Source of the DNA: Enterocloster hominis (ex Liu et al. 2021)
Lineage (GTDB): Bacteria > Bacillota > Clostridia > Lachnospirales > Lachnospiraceae
Direction of reading: 5' to 3'
NCBI GenBank assembly: GCA_014385265.1
Contig: JACRTJ010000018.1
Span: 124,001 to 188,000, forward strand
DNA length: 64,000 nt
This document shows positions 1 through 9,500 of this stretch, piece after piece (the first letter of the stretch is position 1; each line of letters opens with the position of its first letter). The position numbers were made by a program, and so were the translations under genes. The notes under the pieces were generated by a model, which ran no database searches, had not been told where the DNA came from, and was given only the letters and a program-made list of their open reading frames with translations.

Positions 1-1
1 A

Positions 2-2308
2 GATAAGGTATGGTGGCTGCTCTGTACCCTCACAGACCAGGTGCTGGGGGAGGTGTCCTCCATTGCTCTCATCCATGATCTGGATATTGTGGAACAGCCC
101 AGGTCTGGAACAGCGGTCCTGCTTTCTGAGCTTCCGGGGAAGCTTCGGGATATGGGATATACACGATGGGACGATGCCGGGGATTATCTGGAAAACAGCT
201 ACATTGCCTATGAGCTGGAGCCGGTGAAGGATCCGGAGGCCGACTGGCGTCTGGATGTGGGGGCCGGTTCAACCCGCCTGCCGGTCCTCATCAACGACTA
301 TATGAGGTCTGAGAGCGGAATCATGGACGATTACCACAGAGACGGCATTGCGGCCGGCTTCCTGTGTTATCCACTGGATGGATTTACCGGGGAAGGACGG
401 GCGGAGGAAATTTTAACGTTCCGGGACGCCTTGCGGGAGTCGGTCCGGGAACATGCGGGAGAGGATGCAGTGACGTTTCTGGGCGGGGCCACTGGCCTGT
501 ATTACGGGTATCTGGATCTTATAGCCTGGGATCTGCCCGCTGTCCTGGATGCGGCCAGGGAATTTTTTGCTGGAACAGATATGGCCTGGGGCGGATTCCA
601 CGTGTTCAGGAGGGATGTGGGGGCCGTCCGCCTGTGGGAACAGGAGGGAGAGCCACAGGTGGATGCAAAGACCGGTTCCCTGCTTTCGGCCCAGGACATT
701 GAAACGCTGGGATCCTTTGAGGATGGAGTATCGGGGTATTTTGGGAAAATGCTCCAGTGGCTGGAGGACTTTATTGAGCGGGGCGTGGAGACGGGACGGT
801 TTACCAGCCGGCAGGCCAGACAGGATCTTAAGATCGCCCTGTGGTATTCCTATGCCTGCAACAATCTGGATGAGTACAGATATTATTATAAGGCGGCCCA
901 GTGGATGAAGGATTCAGAGAAAAATGCCGGGGGCTGTGCCACATGGTACTACCGGTACTCGGTGGCCCTGATGTACTGCGGCCGGCTGGAGGAGGCACTG
1001 GATTATGCAGAAAAGGGGATCCGGGAGGAACCGGATTATCCATGGATCTGGCTGCAGGCGGCCAAGCTGCGGTCCCATTCCGGCGATAAAGCCGGAGCAT
1101 TGGAGGCCGTGGCCCACGGCCTTAAGCTGGAGCCTGGCGATCATGAGTTCCTGACGCTCAAAGGAGAGATCGAGGCCGGGGAGCCGCTGGAGCGGATGGA
1201 ATACCACTGGATCGATCCCGGAGCCGACCGGAATCTCCAGCAGGGCCTGGATGAAGATGCCGATGAGAAGCAGCGGTCCATTTCCTGCATTACCGTCAAT
1301 CGGGAAGGACTGGAACGGTTCTGGAATATTTTTGGGCCGAAACCGGAGCAGTATGCGCCAGACGGGCCGTTTACCCAGTTCCCCTACACAGTAAACGGAC
1401 AGACCTTTGATCTGGTATTCCAGATGAACGAGGCCGGCATGTCCAGCCTCAGCGCAGACTGGCTGGAGCGGCTGGCAGACTGGCTTAAGGAGGGGCGGTG
1501 GCTGGAACGGAACCACCCGGACGGCAGGCCGGCCTGTCTGGATACGGTGCTGGTGGGACTGGATTATCACATGGGCCTGGTCTATCATCTGATGGAAGAG
1601 GACGAATATTTCCAGATATTCCTCCTTCCGGACGGGACCGAAAAGGAGGGCGCGTTCTGGTCCCCGGAGGAGAGCAGCGGGCCGGAGGTTTATACCATAG
1701 AAGAGATGGAAGCAGTGGAAGAGCATATCCGGAAATATTTTGGGGAGATCGGGCATGTTTTCCATGAGCTGGTCTCGCCGGATATCCATGTGGACATCTG
1801 TGTGGTTCCCCCTGACGGGGAGCGGGAGTATTATACATTGGTCACCATGGGCATGGGAGCCCGCCGGATGCAGGTCCCGGAGGAGCTGGCAAAATACCGT
1901 CTGGAGCGGGCAGAGCTGGCCATTGCCCTGCCGCCGGACTGGAGGCTGGACGAGGAGTCCATGAAGGATGAGCGGTGGTACTGGCCGGTCCGTCTGTTAA
2001 AGGTACTGGCCCGTCTGCCCATCCAGTCAGATACATGGCTGGGCTGGGGTCACACCATGGACAATCAAAGGCCCTTTGCAGAGGACACAAAGCTCTGCGG
2101 CGCGATCCTGGGAGAGCCTCAGAATATCCGGAAGGAAGGCTTTTTCTGTCATCTTCCCGGCGGAGAGGAGATCAACTTCTACCAGGTCATCCCCCTGCAC
2201 CGGGAGGAGCTGGAGTATAAGCTGGAACACAATGCGGAGGCCCTGTTGGAAAAGCTTGCGGAGGCGGACTTTGTAGTCCATCCGGACCGGCCGGCAGATC
2301 TTTTATAA
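2..2308 (+). CDS. TPR and suppressor-of-fused-like domain protein, 5' truncated by window edge
   Basis: The reading frame is open to the first base of the window, so the GTG at 41 is probably internal and the true start lies upstream. About 768 codons are visible. A helical repeat region resembling TPRs lies near 935-1190 (pattern ALMYCGRLEEALDYAEKGI, then EPDYPWIWLQAA). The C-terminal part, about 1690-2270, resembles the suppressor-of-fused (SUFU, PF05076) fold found in bacterial immunity-type and uncharacterised proteins: it has a VDICVVPP strand, YTLVTMGMG, and a conserved WLGWGHTM followed by INFYQVIPL. No signal peptide can be judged. A cytoplasmic role is inferred, but substrate and partners are unknown. 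The next gene starts 92 bases downstream behind its own promoter, so they are probably separate units. The domain call is from recalled motif patterns. Confidence 0.7.
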   Translation, partial: DKVWWLLCTLTDQVLGEVSSIALIHDLDIVEQPRSGTAVLLSELPGKLRDMGYTRWDDAGDYLENSYIAYELEPVKDPEADWRLDVGAGSTRLPVLINDYMRSESGIMDDYHRDGIAAGFLCYPLDGFTGEGRAEEILTFRDALRESVREHAGEDAVTFLGGATGLYYGYLDLIAWDLPAVLDAAREFFAGTDMAWGGFHVFRRDVGAVRLWEQEGEPQVDAKTGSLLSAQDIETLGSFEDGVSGYFGKMLQWLEDFIERGVETGRFTSRQARQDLKIALWYSYACNNLDEYRYYYKAAQWMKDSEKNAGGCATWYYRYSVALMYCGRLEEALDYAEKGIREEPDYPWIWLQAAKLRSHSGDKAGALEAVAHGLKLEPGDHEFLTLKGEIEAGEPLERMEYHWIDPGADRNLQQGLDEDADEKQRSISCITVNREGLERFWNIFGPKPEQYAPDGPFTQFPYTVNGQTFDLVFQMNEAGMSSLSADWLERLADWLKEGRWLERNHPDGRPACLDTVLVGLDYHMGLVYHLMEEDEYFQIFLLPDGTEKEGAFWSPEESSGPEVYTIEEMEAVEEHIRKYFGEIGHVFHELVSPDIHVDICVVPPDGEREYYTLVTMGMGARRMQVPEELAKYRLERAELAIALPPDWRLDEESMKDERWYWPVRLLKVLARLPIQSDTWLGWGHTMDNQRPFAEDTKLCGAILGEPQNIRKEGFFCHLPGGEEINFYQVIPLHREELEYKLEHNAEALLEKLAEADFVVHPDRPADLL

Positions 2309-2326
2309 AAAACTTTTCAGAACCCC

Positions 2327-2357
2327 TTGACTGTACTGTTGCTGTACGGTTTAAAAT
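2327..2357 (+). promoter_or_regulatory. MerR-type promoter with dyad in a 19-bp spacer
   Basis: TTGACT (2327-2332) and TAAAAT (2352-2357) are separated by 19 bases. The spacer holds an imperfect dyad, ACTGTAC (2330-2336) and GTACGGT (2344-2350), one mismatch from symmetric. A lengthened 19-20 bp spacer filled by a dyad is the established layout of MerR-family activated promoters. It would drive the serine hydrolase at 2401. No merR gene is in the window. Confidence 0.55.
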
Positions 2358-2400
2358 GACCGGGTGATCAGAAAACGGGAACAGGAAAGGAATCGAAGAG

Positions 2401-3588
2401 ATGAAAAAGATACATAAATTTGGGATGACGGCTGCCTGTACAGCCATTGCGGCCGGAGCACTGTGGCTTTGCTTTGGAGAGAAGATAAAGATCCTCCACA
2501 CCTCCTTAAGGAGTTTTAAGGATGAAAATCTGGCGTATACCTTCCAGCATACTCCGGAGATCCAGCCGACAAAGAAAATAAGCCGGGGAAACGATCCCTT
2601 CCAGTTTTTAAAGGAAGAAAACGTTTCCCTGGCGGACGGCTTCCGGTTTAAGGGTGGATTTTATCCAACAGAGGGATTTCTTGAGGATACAAAGACCTCG
2701 GCCCTGCTGGTGGTGAAGGACGATGTGATCAAATATGAAAAATATTTTTATGGAGGGGATCCCCAGACGCTGTTTTCGTCCAATTCCATGGGAAAATCCT
2801 TCGTTTCAGCGCTGATGGGGATCGCAGTAGCCGAAGGCGCTGTGGAAAGCATCGAGGATCCCATTGGAATGTATGTCCCGGAGTTTGCAGGGACGGATCT
2901 GGAGTCCATTCCGATCCGCGCCTGCCTGCAGATGGCTTCCGGGATCGATTTCAATGAGGATACGGATATGAGCCGGTTTTCCATGCGCACCCTCATGGGC
3001 ACACCATCCATGAAGGTGATCGCAGACCATGGGGTGCAGGAGGAGCCGTATACCCACCGCAGATATCAGAGCATTAATACAGAGATCCTGGGCCAGATCA
3101 TTAAAAATGCCACCGGACGCAGCCTGGCGGAATATATGGAGGAGAAGCTCTGGAAACGGATCGGCGCAGAGCAGGACGCATACTGGACTCTGAGCAACGG
3201 GACGGAGCTGGCCATGGGAGGCTTAAGCGTCTCCCTCAGGGATTATGCGCGGTTTGCAAGGCTTTATCTGAACGGGGGCAGCTTCCATGGGGAGCAGATC
3301 CTCACAAAAGAATGGGTGAGGGACAGCATGGATGTCAGCGCAGCCTATTCCAGGCCCGGGGCAAACCAGGACGTCTATAACGCCATTGGATATGGGTACC
3401 AGTGGTGGGTGCCGGAAGGGGATCGGGGAGAGTTCATGGCCATCGGCGTTTATGGCCAGTGGATGTACGCAGATCCCTCCAGGCAGATCATCATAGTAAA
3501 GACCAGTGCGGATCCGGATTTCATGTCCCAGGACTATGAGCTGAAGCATGTGGATTTTTTCCGGGCCATTGCAGGCGGACTATTATAA
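2401..3588 (+). CDS. Membrane-anchored serine hydrolase, class C beta-lactamase/penicillin-binding fold
   Basis: A 395-residue protein of the beta-lactamase-related serine hydrolase family (PF00144). Residues 1-25 are basic then hydrophobic, so the catalytic domain is probably held outside the membrane. The nucleophile motif SxxK is S129-M-G-K132, and YQS near residue 224 fits the second motif (Y-x-N/S). The C-terminal part with GYGYQWWVP and YGQWMYADPS is typical of esterase/peptidase members of this family rather than true resistance enzymes. The substrate is unknown. The start ATG is preceded by AGGAAAGG. Its tail overlaps the convergent fucosidase gene by six bases. The upstream promoter has a MerR-like dyad. 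Confidence 0.85.
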   Translation: MKKIHKFGMTAACTAIAAGALWLCFGEKIKILHTSLRSFKDENLAYTFQHTPEIQPTKKISRGNDPFQFLKEENVSLADGFRFKGGFYPTEGFLEDTKTSALLVVKDDVIKYEKYFYGGDPQTLFSSNSMGKSFVSALMGIAVAEGAVESIEDPIGMYVPEFAGTDLESIPIRACLQMASGIDFNEDTDMSRFSMRTLMGTPSMKVIADHGVQEEPYTHRRYQSINTEILGQIIKNATGRSLAEYMEEKLWKRIGAEQDAYWTLSNGTELAMGGLSVSLRDYARFARLYLNGGSFHGEQILTKEWVRDSMDVSAAYSRPGANQDVYNAIGYGYQWWVPEGDRGEFMAIGVYGQWMYADPSRQIIIVKTSADPDFMSQDYELKHVDFFRAIAGGLL

Positions 3589-4617
3589 AGCCCCCTGCCG
3601 TCTGGCCGCCTCTCTTAGGATATCCACGCTGGCTCCTGGGATCCGGCCCAGATGGTCCGGGCCCACATTTAGAAGATAGTTAATACCCAGGCCGTTTAAT
3701 TTCTTCCGGATGGCCAGGATGGTCTCGGCGCTTTTCCAGTCCTGGTCCCAGGCACAGTAGCCCCAGCTGTGGTTTAAGGTGGCGGCGGTTTCGTAAAGGC
3801 CGTAGGGAGAGGGCTTTAAGCCGTCGCAGCCATTGAGATCCAGCCCGGCGGGATCCAGCTCCCCATCTCCGGGAATGGAATCCGGGATCTCGTTGTCCCC
3901 CAGAGAAACGTAATCATAAGCGCCGTTGCCCAGCCGGGAGTTGATCAGACAGTCCGGCTGGTATTTTTTTACCAGCTCGAAAAGCTCACGGCTCTGGGAA
4001 TCCCGGATGGTCATGGGCACATCAAACCAGATCAGGCACAGCTCCCCATAATTTCTTAAGAGTTCCTCCACCTGGGGGCGGATCTTGTTTTCAAAACAGA
4101 TATCAAAGTTTTTTTTCGCATTGTTGGGAAAATCCCAGTCGTTGCACCAGGACTGGCCGGCGCAGGGGATATGGCCGGAGAGATAGCCGCCGCCGTGCTC
4201 CTCATGCCAGTCCAGATCCTGGGAATAGTAGAGACCGAATTTCAGACCGTGCTTATAACAGGCCTCGGCCAGTTCTCCTACCACGTCGCGGCCAAAGGGC
4301 GTGGCCTCCACCACGTTGAAGCGGTCGGCCCTGGAATGGAAGAGGGCGAAGCCGTCGTGGTGCTTGCTGGTCATGACGAAATACTTCATCCCGCATTCCT
4401 TTGCCAGACGGATCCACTGGTCCGCGTTAAAATACACCGGGTTAAAGGCCGTTGCCAGCTTGTCGTATTCTGCCATGGGGATCCGTTGGTTGGCCTGGAT
4501 CCATTCCGCATAGCTGCTGCTTTTTTTTCCGTTCCATTCTCCGCCCAGAAGGGAATACAGTCCCCAGTGGGCCATCATGCCGTACTGGGCCTCTTTAAAC
4601 CATTTTCTCATATCCAT
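3583..4617 (-). CDS. Alpha-L-fucosidase, GH29, compact cytoplasmic form
   Basis: A 344-residue glycoside hydrolase family 29 protein. The family removes alpha-linked L-fucose from host or dietary glycans with retention. Seen: YGMMAHWGLYS near the N terminus, MTSKHHDGFALF, the YYSQDLDW strand, and CLIWFDVPM, whose WFD aspartate is the expected nucleophile. It covers only the catalytic barrel and lacks the C-terminal beta domain of larger family members. No signal peptide is seen, so it probably acts on imported oligosaccharides. I chose the ATG at 4617 because GGAGG lies eight bases before it; an in-frame ATG at 4659 lacks a site and would push into the divergent regulator's region. The divergent AraC gene is its likely regulator. 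Confidence 0.88.
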   Translation of the reverse strand: MDMRKWFKEAQYGMMAHWGLYSLLGGEWNGKKSSSYAEWIQANQRIPMAEYDKLATAFNPVYFNADQWIRLAKECGMKYFVMTSKHHDGFALFHSRADRFNVVEATPFGRDVVGELAEACYKHGLKFGLYYSQDLDWHEEHGGGYLSGHIPCAGQSWCNDWDFPNNAKKNFDICFENKIRPQVEELLRNYGELCLIWFDVPMTIRDSQSRELFELVKKYQPDCLINSRLGNGAYDYVSLGDNEIPDSIPGDGELDPAGLDLNGCDGLKPSPYGLYETAATLNHSWGYCAWDQDWKSAETILAIRKKLNGLGINYLLNVGPDHLGRIPGASVDILREAARRQGAL

Positions 4618-4722
4618 TTCCAATACCTCCGGTAAAAGCTGTTGTGTTTTCATGGGCATGACTATATAATAAATTTTAGAATAAGTACATGGGATTTTTG
4701 TACAGAAAGATGGACTTTTTGG

Positions 4723-5535
4723 ATGGATGGAATTTTTGAATGTCCGTTTCTTACGGGAAACTGGGGCTCTCTAAGCCTAAATCTCCTGGAAGCGGCTATG
4801 TTTTACGGAGATACGTCATGGAATTTTCCAAATACCAGGTCGCCGTTCAACCGGATCTATTTTATGATGGACGGGGAGGCATACCTGGAAAATGAGGAGG
4901 AGCGGGTGGAGCTTCTTCCGGGAAACGTGTACCTGGTCCCGGCGGAGTGCCGGTACAGCTACGTGTGTCCCAGCACCATGCAGAAGTTTTATATCCACTT
5001 TACCATGGAGCTGCTCCCAGGAGTGGATCTGTTCAGCCATCTGGGGAAGGTCTGGGGGCTTCCTTATGAATGGGATTTTTTAGAGGACATTCTGGGAGCC
5101 GTCCAGAAGGAATCCGTCGGAGGCCTCCTTTATCTGAAGGCGGTATTTTCACGCCTGGTCTATGACTTTTTTGAACAGGGAGCAGGGGGCGACGGGTATC
5201 TGGAGTCCTTCCGGGGATTTTACCGCCAGAGGTCGGTCCTGGATTATCTGGAGGGGCATCTGAGCGCAGGGCTCCGTATCCAGGAGCTGGCGGATGCCAT
5301 GGATATGCCGGTCCATCAGCTTTCCAGGTCCTTCCAGCAGGATACAAAGATGGGATTAAAAGAATATATGTCCCGGCAGCTGGCCCAGAGGGCCAGGCAG
5401 ATGCTGGGACATACGGATATGCCGGTGTGGGAGGTGGCGGAAACGCTGGGATTTACAGATCCATACTATTTTTCACGTTTTTTTAAAAAATATGAAAAAT
5501 TATCCCCCCGGGAATACCGGAAGCTGCGGTTTTAA
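4723..5535 (+). CDS. AraC-family transcriptional regulator
   Basis: About 270 residues from the ATG at 4723. An in-frame TTG at 4642 would give 297 residues, and neither start has a strong ribosome site. The N-terminal half resembles an AraC cupin sensor domain (NRIYFMMDGEAYLENEEE, then VELLPGNVYLVPA). The last 95 residues form the double helix-turn-helix: IQELADAMDMPVHQLSRSF, then VWEVAETLGFTDPYYFSRFF, ending SPREYRKLRF. It is divergently placed from the GH29 fucosidase across about 105 bases, so control of fucosidase by a fucose-type or related sugar signal is the natural inference. It ends 13 bases before the convergent YitT gene. Confidence 0.88.
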   Translation: MDGIFECPFLTGNWGSLSLNLLEAAMFYGDTSWNFPNTRSPFNRIYFMMDGEAYLENEEERVELLPGNVYLVPAECRYSYVCPSTMQKFYIHFTMELLPGVDLFSHLGKVWGLPYEWDFLEDILGAVQKESVGGLLYLKAVFSRLVYDFFEQGAGGDGYLESFRGFYRQRSVLDYLEGHLSAGLRIQELADAMDMPVHQLSRSFQQDTKMGLKEYMSRQLAQRARQMLGHTDMPVWEVAETLGFTDPYYFSRFFKKYEKLSPREYRKLRF

Positions 5536-5548
5536 CCACAGCCTGCGG

Positions 5549-6415
5549 CTATTCCAGAGGCTGGATGTAGAAATTTCCGATCACGTCGCTGGAGTTTAAC
5601 ACGCTGACGAAGGTGCCGGGGTAATGGGCCAGGATCTGTTTCCGAACCTTCCGCACATCGCTGTCGGAAAGCACTGTGTAGATCAGGTACTTTTTATGGG
5701 CGCTGTAAAAGCCCATGCCTTTAAAGATCGTGCTGCTGTGATGGGTCAGCTCCAGGATGTCAGCGGAAATGGATGCCGGATCCTCGGTGATGATCAGCAG
5801 GGTCTTTTTATGGTATTTTTTATAAAAGGTATTGATCACCTGGGTATTACAGAACTGGAAGATGATCGAATACAGGGCCTTATCCATACCAAACAGGAAG
5901 CCAGAGGTCAGGATCACGGCAGCGCTGAAGAGCAGCATGTAATTAAAGGTAGAGATCTTATATTTTGCGGATAAGGTCATGGCAATGAAGTCTGTGCCGC
6001 CGCTGCTGGCATTGTTGTTGAGGATCAGGCTCATTCCCAGGCCGTTGATGATGCCGCCGAATACGGAGATCAGCAGGATATCGCCGGTGATGGGAGTTAC
6101 GGGAAGCTGGTCCACCAGGACAGAGACCACCACGATGCTGATACAGGAAAGGATCGTAAACTTTTTCCCAACAAAGCGGTAGGCCAGCATGGCCGGAATG
6201 GCATTAAAAAATACGTTTAACAGTGTAAACGGGATCTTAAGGCCGAAGAAGGTCAGGGCCACCCTCTGGATCAGCTTGGAGAGTCCGGAAAAACCGCCGG
6301 GCACCAGGCCTCCCTGTTCCACAAAGGTGTTCATGTTGATGGCCAGGATGGCGCTTCCGGCCAGGATCAGTAAAAAGGAGAGGATCTCCTTAAGGTCTGT
6401 TTTTTTCTTTTCCAT
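5549..6415 (-). CDS. YitT family membrane protein (DUF161 and DUF2179)
   Basis: A 288-residue membrane protein of the YitT family. The N-terminal about 200 residues hold roughly five to six hydrophobic segments, including ILSFLLILAGSAILAINMNT and GGIINGLGMSLILNNNASSGG. The GG-rich loops (VPGGFSGL and ASSGGTDFIA) are family hallmarks. The C-terminal about 80 residues are the soluble DUF2179 domain with a beta-alpha-beta pattern (LLIITEDP, then KGMGFYSAHKKYLIYTVL). The function of the family is unknown; a transporter is often assumed. AGGAGG lies just upstream of the ATG. A minus-strand promoter is recognisable at 6446-6474. Confidence 0.88.
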   Translation of the reverse strand: MEKKKTDLKEILSFLLILAGSAILAINMNTFVEQGGLVPGGFSGLSKLIQRVALTFFGLKIPFTLLNVFFNAIPAMLAYRFVGKKFTILSCISIVVVSVLVDQLPVTPITGDILLISVFGGIINGLGMSLILNNNASSGGTDFIAMTLSAKYKISTFNYMLLFSAAVILTSGFLFGMDKALYSIIFQFCNTQVINTFYKKYHKKTLLIITEDPASISADILELTHHSSTIFKGMGFYSAHKKYLIYTVLSDSDVRKVRKQILAHYPGTFVSVLNSSDVIGNFYIQPLE

Positions 6416-6445
6416 AGTACCTCCTAAAATGGAATTGTGGTCTAT

Positions 6446-6474
6446 ATCATACCATTTTGGCTTTGGCTCTGCAA
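6446..6474 (-). promoter_or_regulatory. Promoter for yitT-like gene
   Basis: Read on the minus strand, TTGCAG (6474-6469) and TATGAT (6451-6446) are separated by 17 bases, pointing to the YitT gene. It lies in the 104-base divergent gap that must also hold the promoter of the EndoQ-UvrD gene. Confidence 0.5.
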
Positions 6475-6519
6475 TCGCAAAATGAAAAACATTGGAAATT
6501 AATAAGGAGGGAATCGCTG

Positions 6520-9500
6520 ATGTATATTGCAGATCTGCATATTCATTCCCGGTATTCCAGGGCCACCAGCCGGGAGCTGACGCCGGAGACCCTGGAGCTT
6601 TCTGCCAGGCGAAAGGGGATCCGTCTTTTAGGCACAGGAGATTTTACCCATCCTGCCTGGCGGGCTGAGCTGGAGGAAAAGCTGGTCCCGGCAGAGGACG
6701 GGCTCTGCCGGCTGAAGAAGGAGTATATGCGGGAGCCGGGAGAGGGAGAAGCGTGCAAAGGGACCCGGTTTGTGGTTTCCGGGGAGATCAGTTCCATTTA
6801 TAAACAGGACGGCAGGGTCCGGAAGGTCCACAGCCTGATCCTGCTGCCGGGACTGGAGGAGGCAAAGCTTTTATCGAAACGGCTGGAGGCCATCGGGAAT
6901 ATCCACTCAGACGGACGGCCGATCCTGGGGCTTTCCTGCCGCGATCTCCTGGAGATCATGCTGGAGACATGTCCGGACGGCATCTTCGTTCCGGCCCATA
7001 TCTGGACACCGCATTTTTCCATGTTCGGGGCCTGCTCCGGCTTCGATACGGTGGAGGAGTGCTTCGGGGACCTGGCTCCCCATATCCATGCGGTGGAAAC
7101 GGGGCTTTCCTCAGATCCGCCCATGAACTGGCGGCTTTCGGCTCTGGACCGTTTCCAGCTTATTTCCAATTCCGACGCCCACTCTCCTGCAAAGCTGGGA
7201 AGAGAAGCGAACCTGCTGGATACAGAGCTGTCCTATGCGGGGCTTAAGAGAGCGGTGGAAACGGGGAACGGACTGGCCGGCACCATTGAGTTTTTTCCTG
7301 AGGAGGGAAAGTACCATTTTGACGGCCACCGGAAATGCCATATCTGCATGAGTCCTTTGGAGGCGGAGAGCCATGGAGGGATCTGTCCGGTATGTAAAAA
7401 GAAGATGACCATGGGCGTCTCCCACCGGATCGATCAGCTGGCCGACCGGCCGGAGGGCTTCCTTCCGGAGAGAAGAAAGCCCTTTGAGAGCCTGGTCCCG
7501 CTGCCGGAGGTGATCGCCGCTTCCACCGGGAGGTCTGCGGCCAGTAAAAGGGTACAGGAGGAATATCTGGATATGCTCCGGGTGTTGGGGACGGAATTTG
7601 AGATCCTCCGGGAAGTGCCCATCGAGGACATTCTCCGCCATTTTGGACGTCTGGCGGCAGAAGGAATCCGGCGCCTTAGGAACGGGGAGGTCACACGGCT
7701 TCCGGGCTTTGACGGGGAGTACGGAACGATCCGGCTGTTCCGGCCAGACGAGCTGGAAAACCCCGATGGACAGATGACCATGGCCGGGATCTTTGGAGCC
7801 GGGGGAGGAGAGTCCTGGGCTTCTGATGACAGAAAGGAAGACAGGAGAGAGGCATGTGATACCGGGGACCTGGAGCTGGCAGGAAAGATCCGTGACTCCA
7901 GTGTCCGGGCCGGGGCAGAGGGCATGGATGGAAATATCCTGGAAGCGGATTTCCTGGCCCGCCTCAATGAGGGGCAGCGCCGGGCGGCAGAGCACCCGGC
8001 CCGTGCCGTGGCCGTGATCGCGGGGCCGGGAACAGGAAAGATCGGAACCCTGGCGGCCAGGATCCGCTGCCTTACAGAGCTCCGCCGCGTAAAGCCGTCG
8101 GAGATCACAGCGGTCACCTTTACGAACCAGGCAGCCGGGGAGCTGAAGGAACGCCTCCGGAGGGAAATGCCGAACCGGAGCGCCGCGGGACGGATCCAGA
8201 CGGGAACCTTCCATTCCATCTGTCTGGCGCTTTTAAAGGCAGCGGGTAAGGAGACCGTACTGGCAGACGGCCTGGAGTGCCAGAAGCTGGCGGAGGCAGT
8301 CATTGAAGACATGGGACTGAAGCTCCGTTCTTCGGAGCTTTTAAGGGCAGTATCGGAGGAGAAGACAAAAAGGATCCTGGGAGCAGGAGAAGCGGAACCC
8401 ATGTCCGAGGGGCTCAGAAAAGCGGCAGGGGCCTATGAAGAGCGGATGCGGGAGCAGGGGCTCATGGATTTTGACGATCTTCTGACGGAGGCTCTGGGGC
8501 TTCTGTACCTGGCATCAGAGCCGGTCCGGAAATTCTGCCGCCGGTTCCGATATCTTCTGGTGGATGAGTTTCAGGATATCAGCCCCCTGCAATACCAGCT
8601 GATCCTGGCATGGAACCGGGAGGGGGATGAGCTTTTTGTGATCGGGGATCCGGACCAGTCCATATACGGCTTCCGGGGATCAGATCCGGAATGCTTTGCC
8701 CGCCTTATGGAGGATTTTCCGGAAACGGAGGTGATCCGGCTCCGGGAAAATTACAGGTCCACGGCGTGGATCACAACCGCCGCCTGCGGCATGATCTCGA
8801 AGAATCCAGGTGAGAAAAGGGAACTGCTTCCTATGGCAGGAAATGGCCTGCCGGTCCGCGTGCTGACGGCGTCCGGCAGACGCTCCGAGGGGATCGCTGC
8901 CGCCAGGGAGATCAGCCGGATGGTGGGCGGCATCGACATGCTGGATGCCGGGGAACGGGCCCGTTCTGGAGAGGAACAGATCCGAAGCTTTTCAGATATC
9001 GCGGTGCTGTGCCGGACCAACCGCCAGGTGGAGGAAATGGAGGAGTTTCTGAAAACCGAGGGGATCCCGTATACGGTCACTGGAAAGGGCTCATTTCTGG
9101 AAGAGGAGAACGTACAGAGGGCTCTGAAGTTTTTCCGGGCGCTGTACGGAAACGGGACCGGAGACTCACCAGAAGAAGGGAGCTGGGATCCGGCGCTTTT
9201 GGAGGCATACAGGCCATTGAAAAAGAAACGGCCGGCGGCGCTGGTGGAAAAATGGAGCCGGGACATGGGACTGGCCGGGGATGGGGCGGTGGAAAAGCTT
9301 TCGGCCATGGCTGTCTTCCATAAGACCATGGAGGAATTTTTATACCTGCTGGATTTTGGAGAGGAAGGAGACCTAATGCGGCGGGGAGGAGGCTGCTGTA
9401 CGGCGGATACTGTCTCCCTCATGACGCTCCATGGGTCCAAGGGCCTGGAGTTTCCGGCAGTGATCCTCTACGGGGTCCGGAAGAATTCGATCCCTCTGGA

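Noticed and set aside
914..1789. Long minus-strand frame of 291 codons
   Set aside because: Lies fully antisense to the TPR/SUFU-like gene, with no family match or ribosome site; a product of high G+C codon bias.
7111..8402. Two long minus-strand frames (367 and 322 codons) inside the EndoQ-UvrD gene
   Set aside because: Antisense to a gene with full motif support and mutually overlapping; low-complexity Pro/Ser/Arg composition typical of shadow frames.
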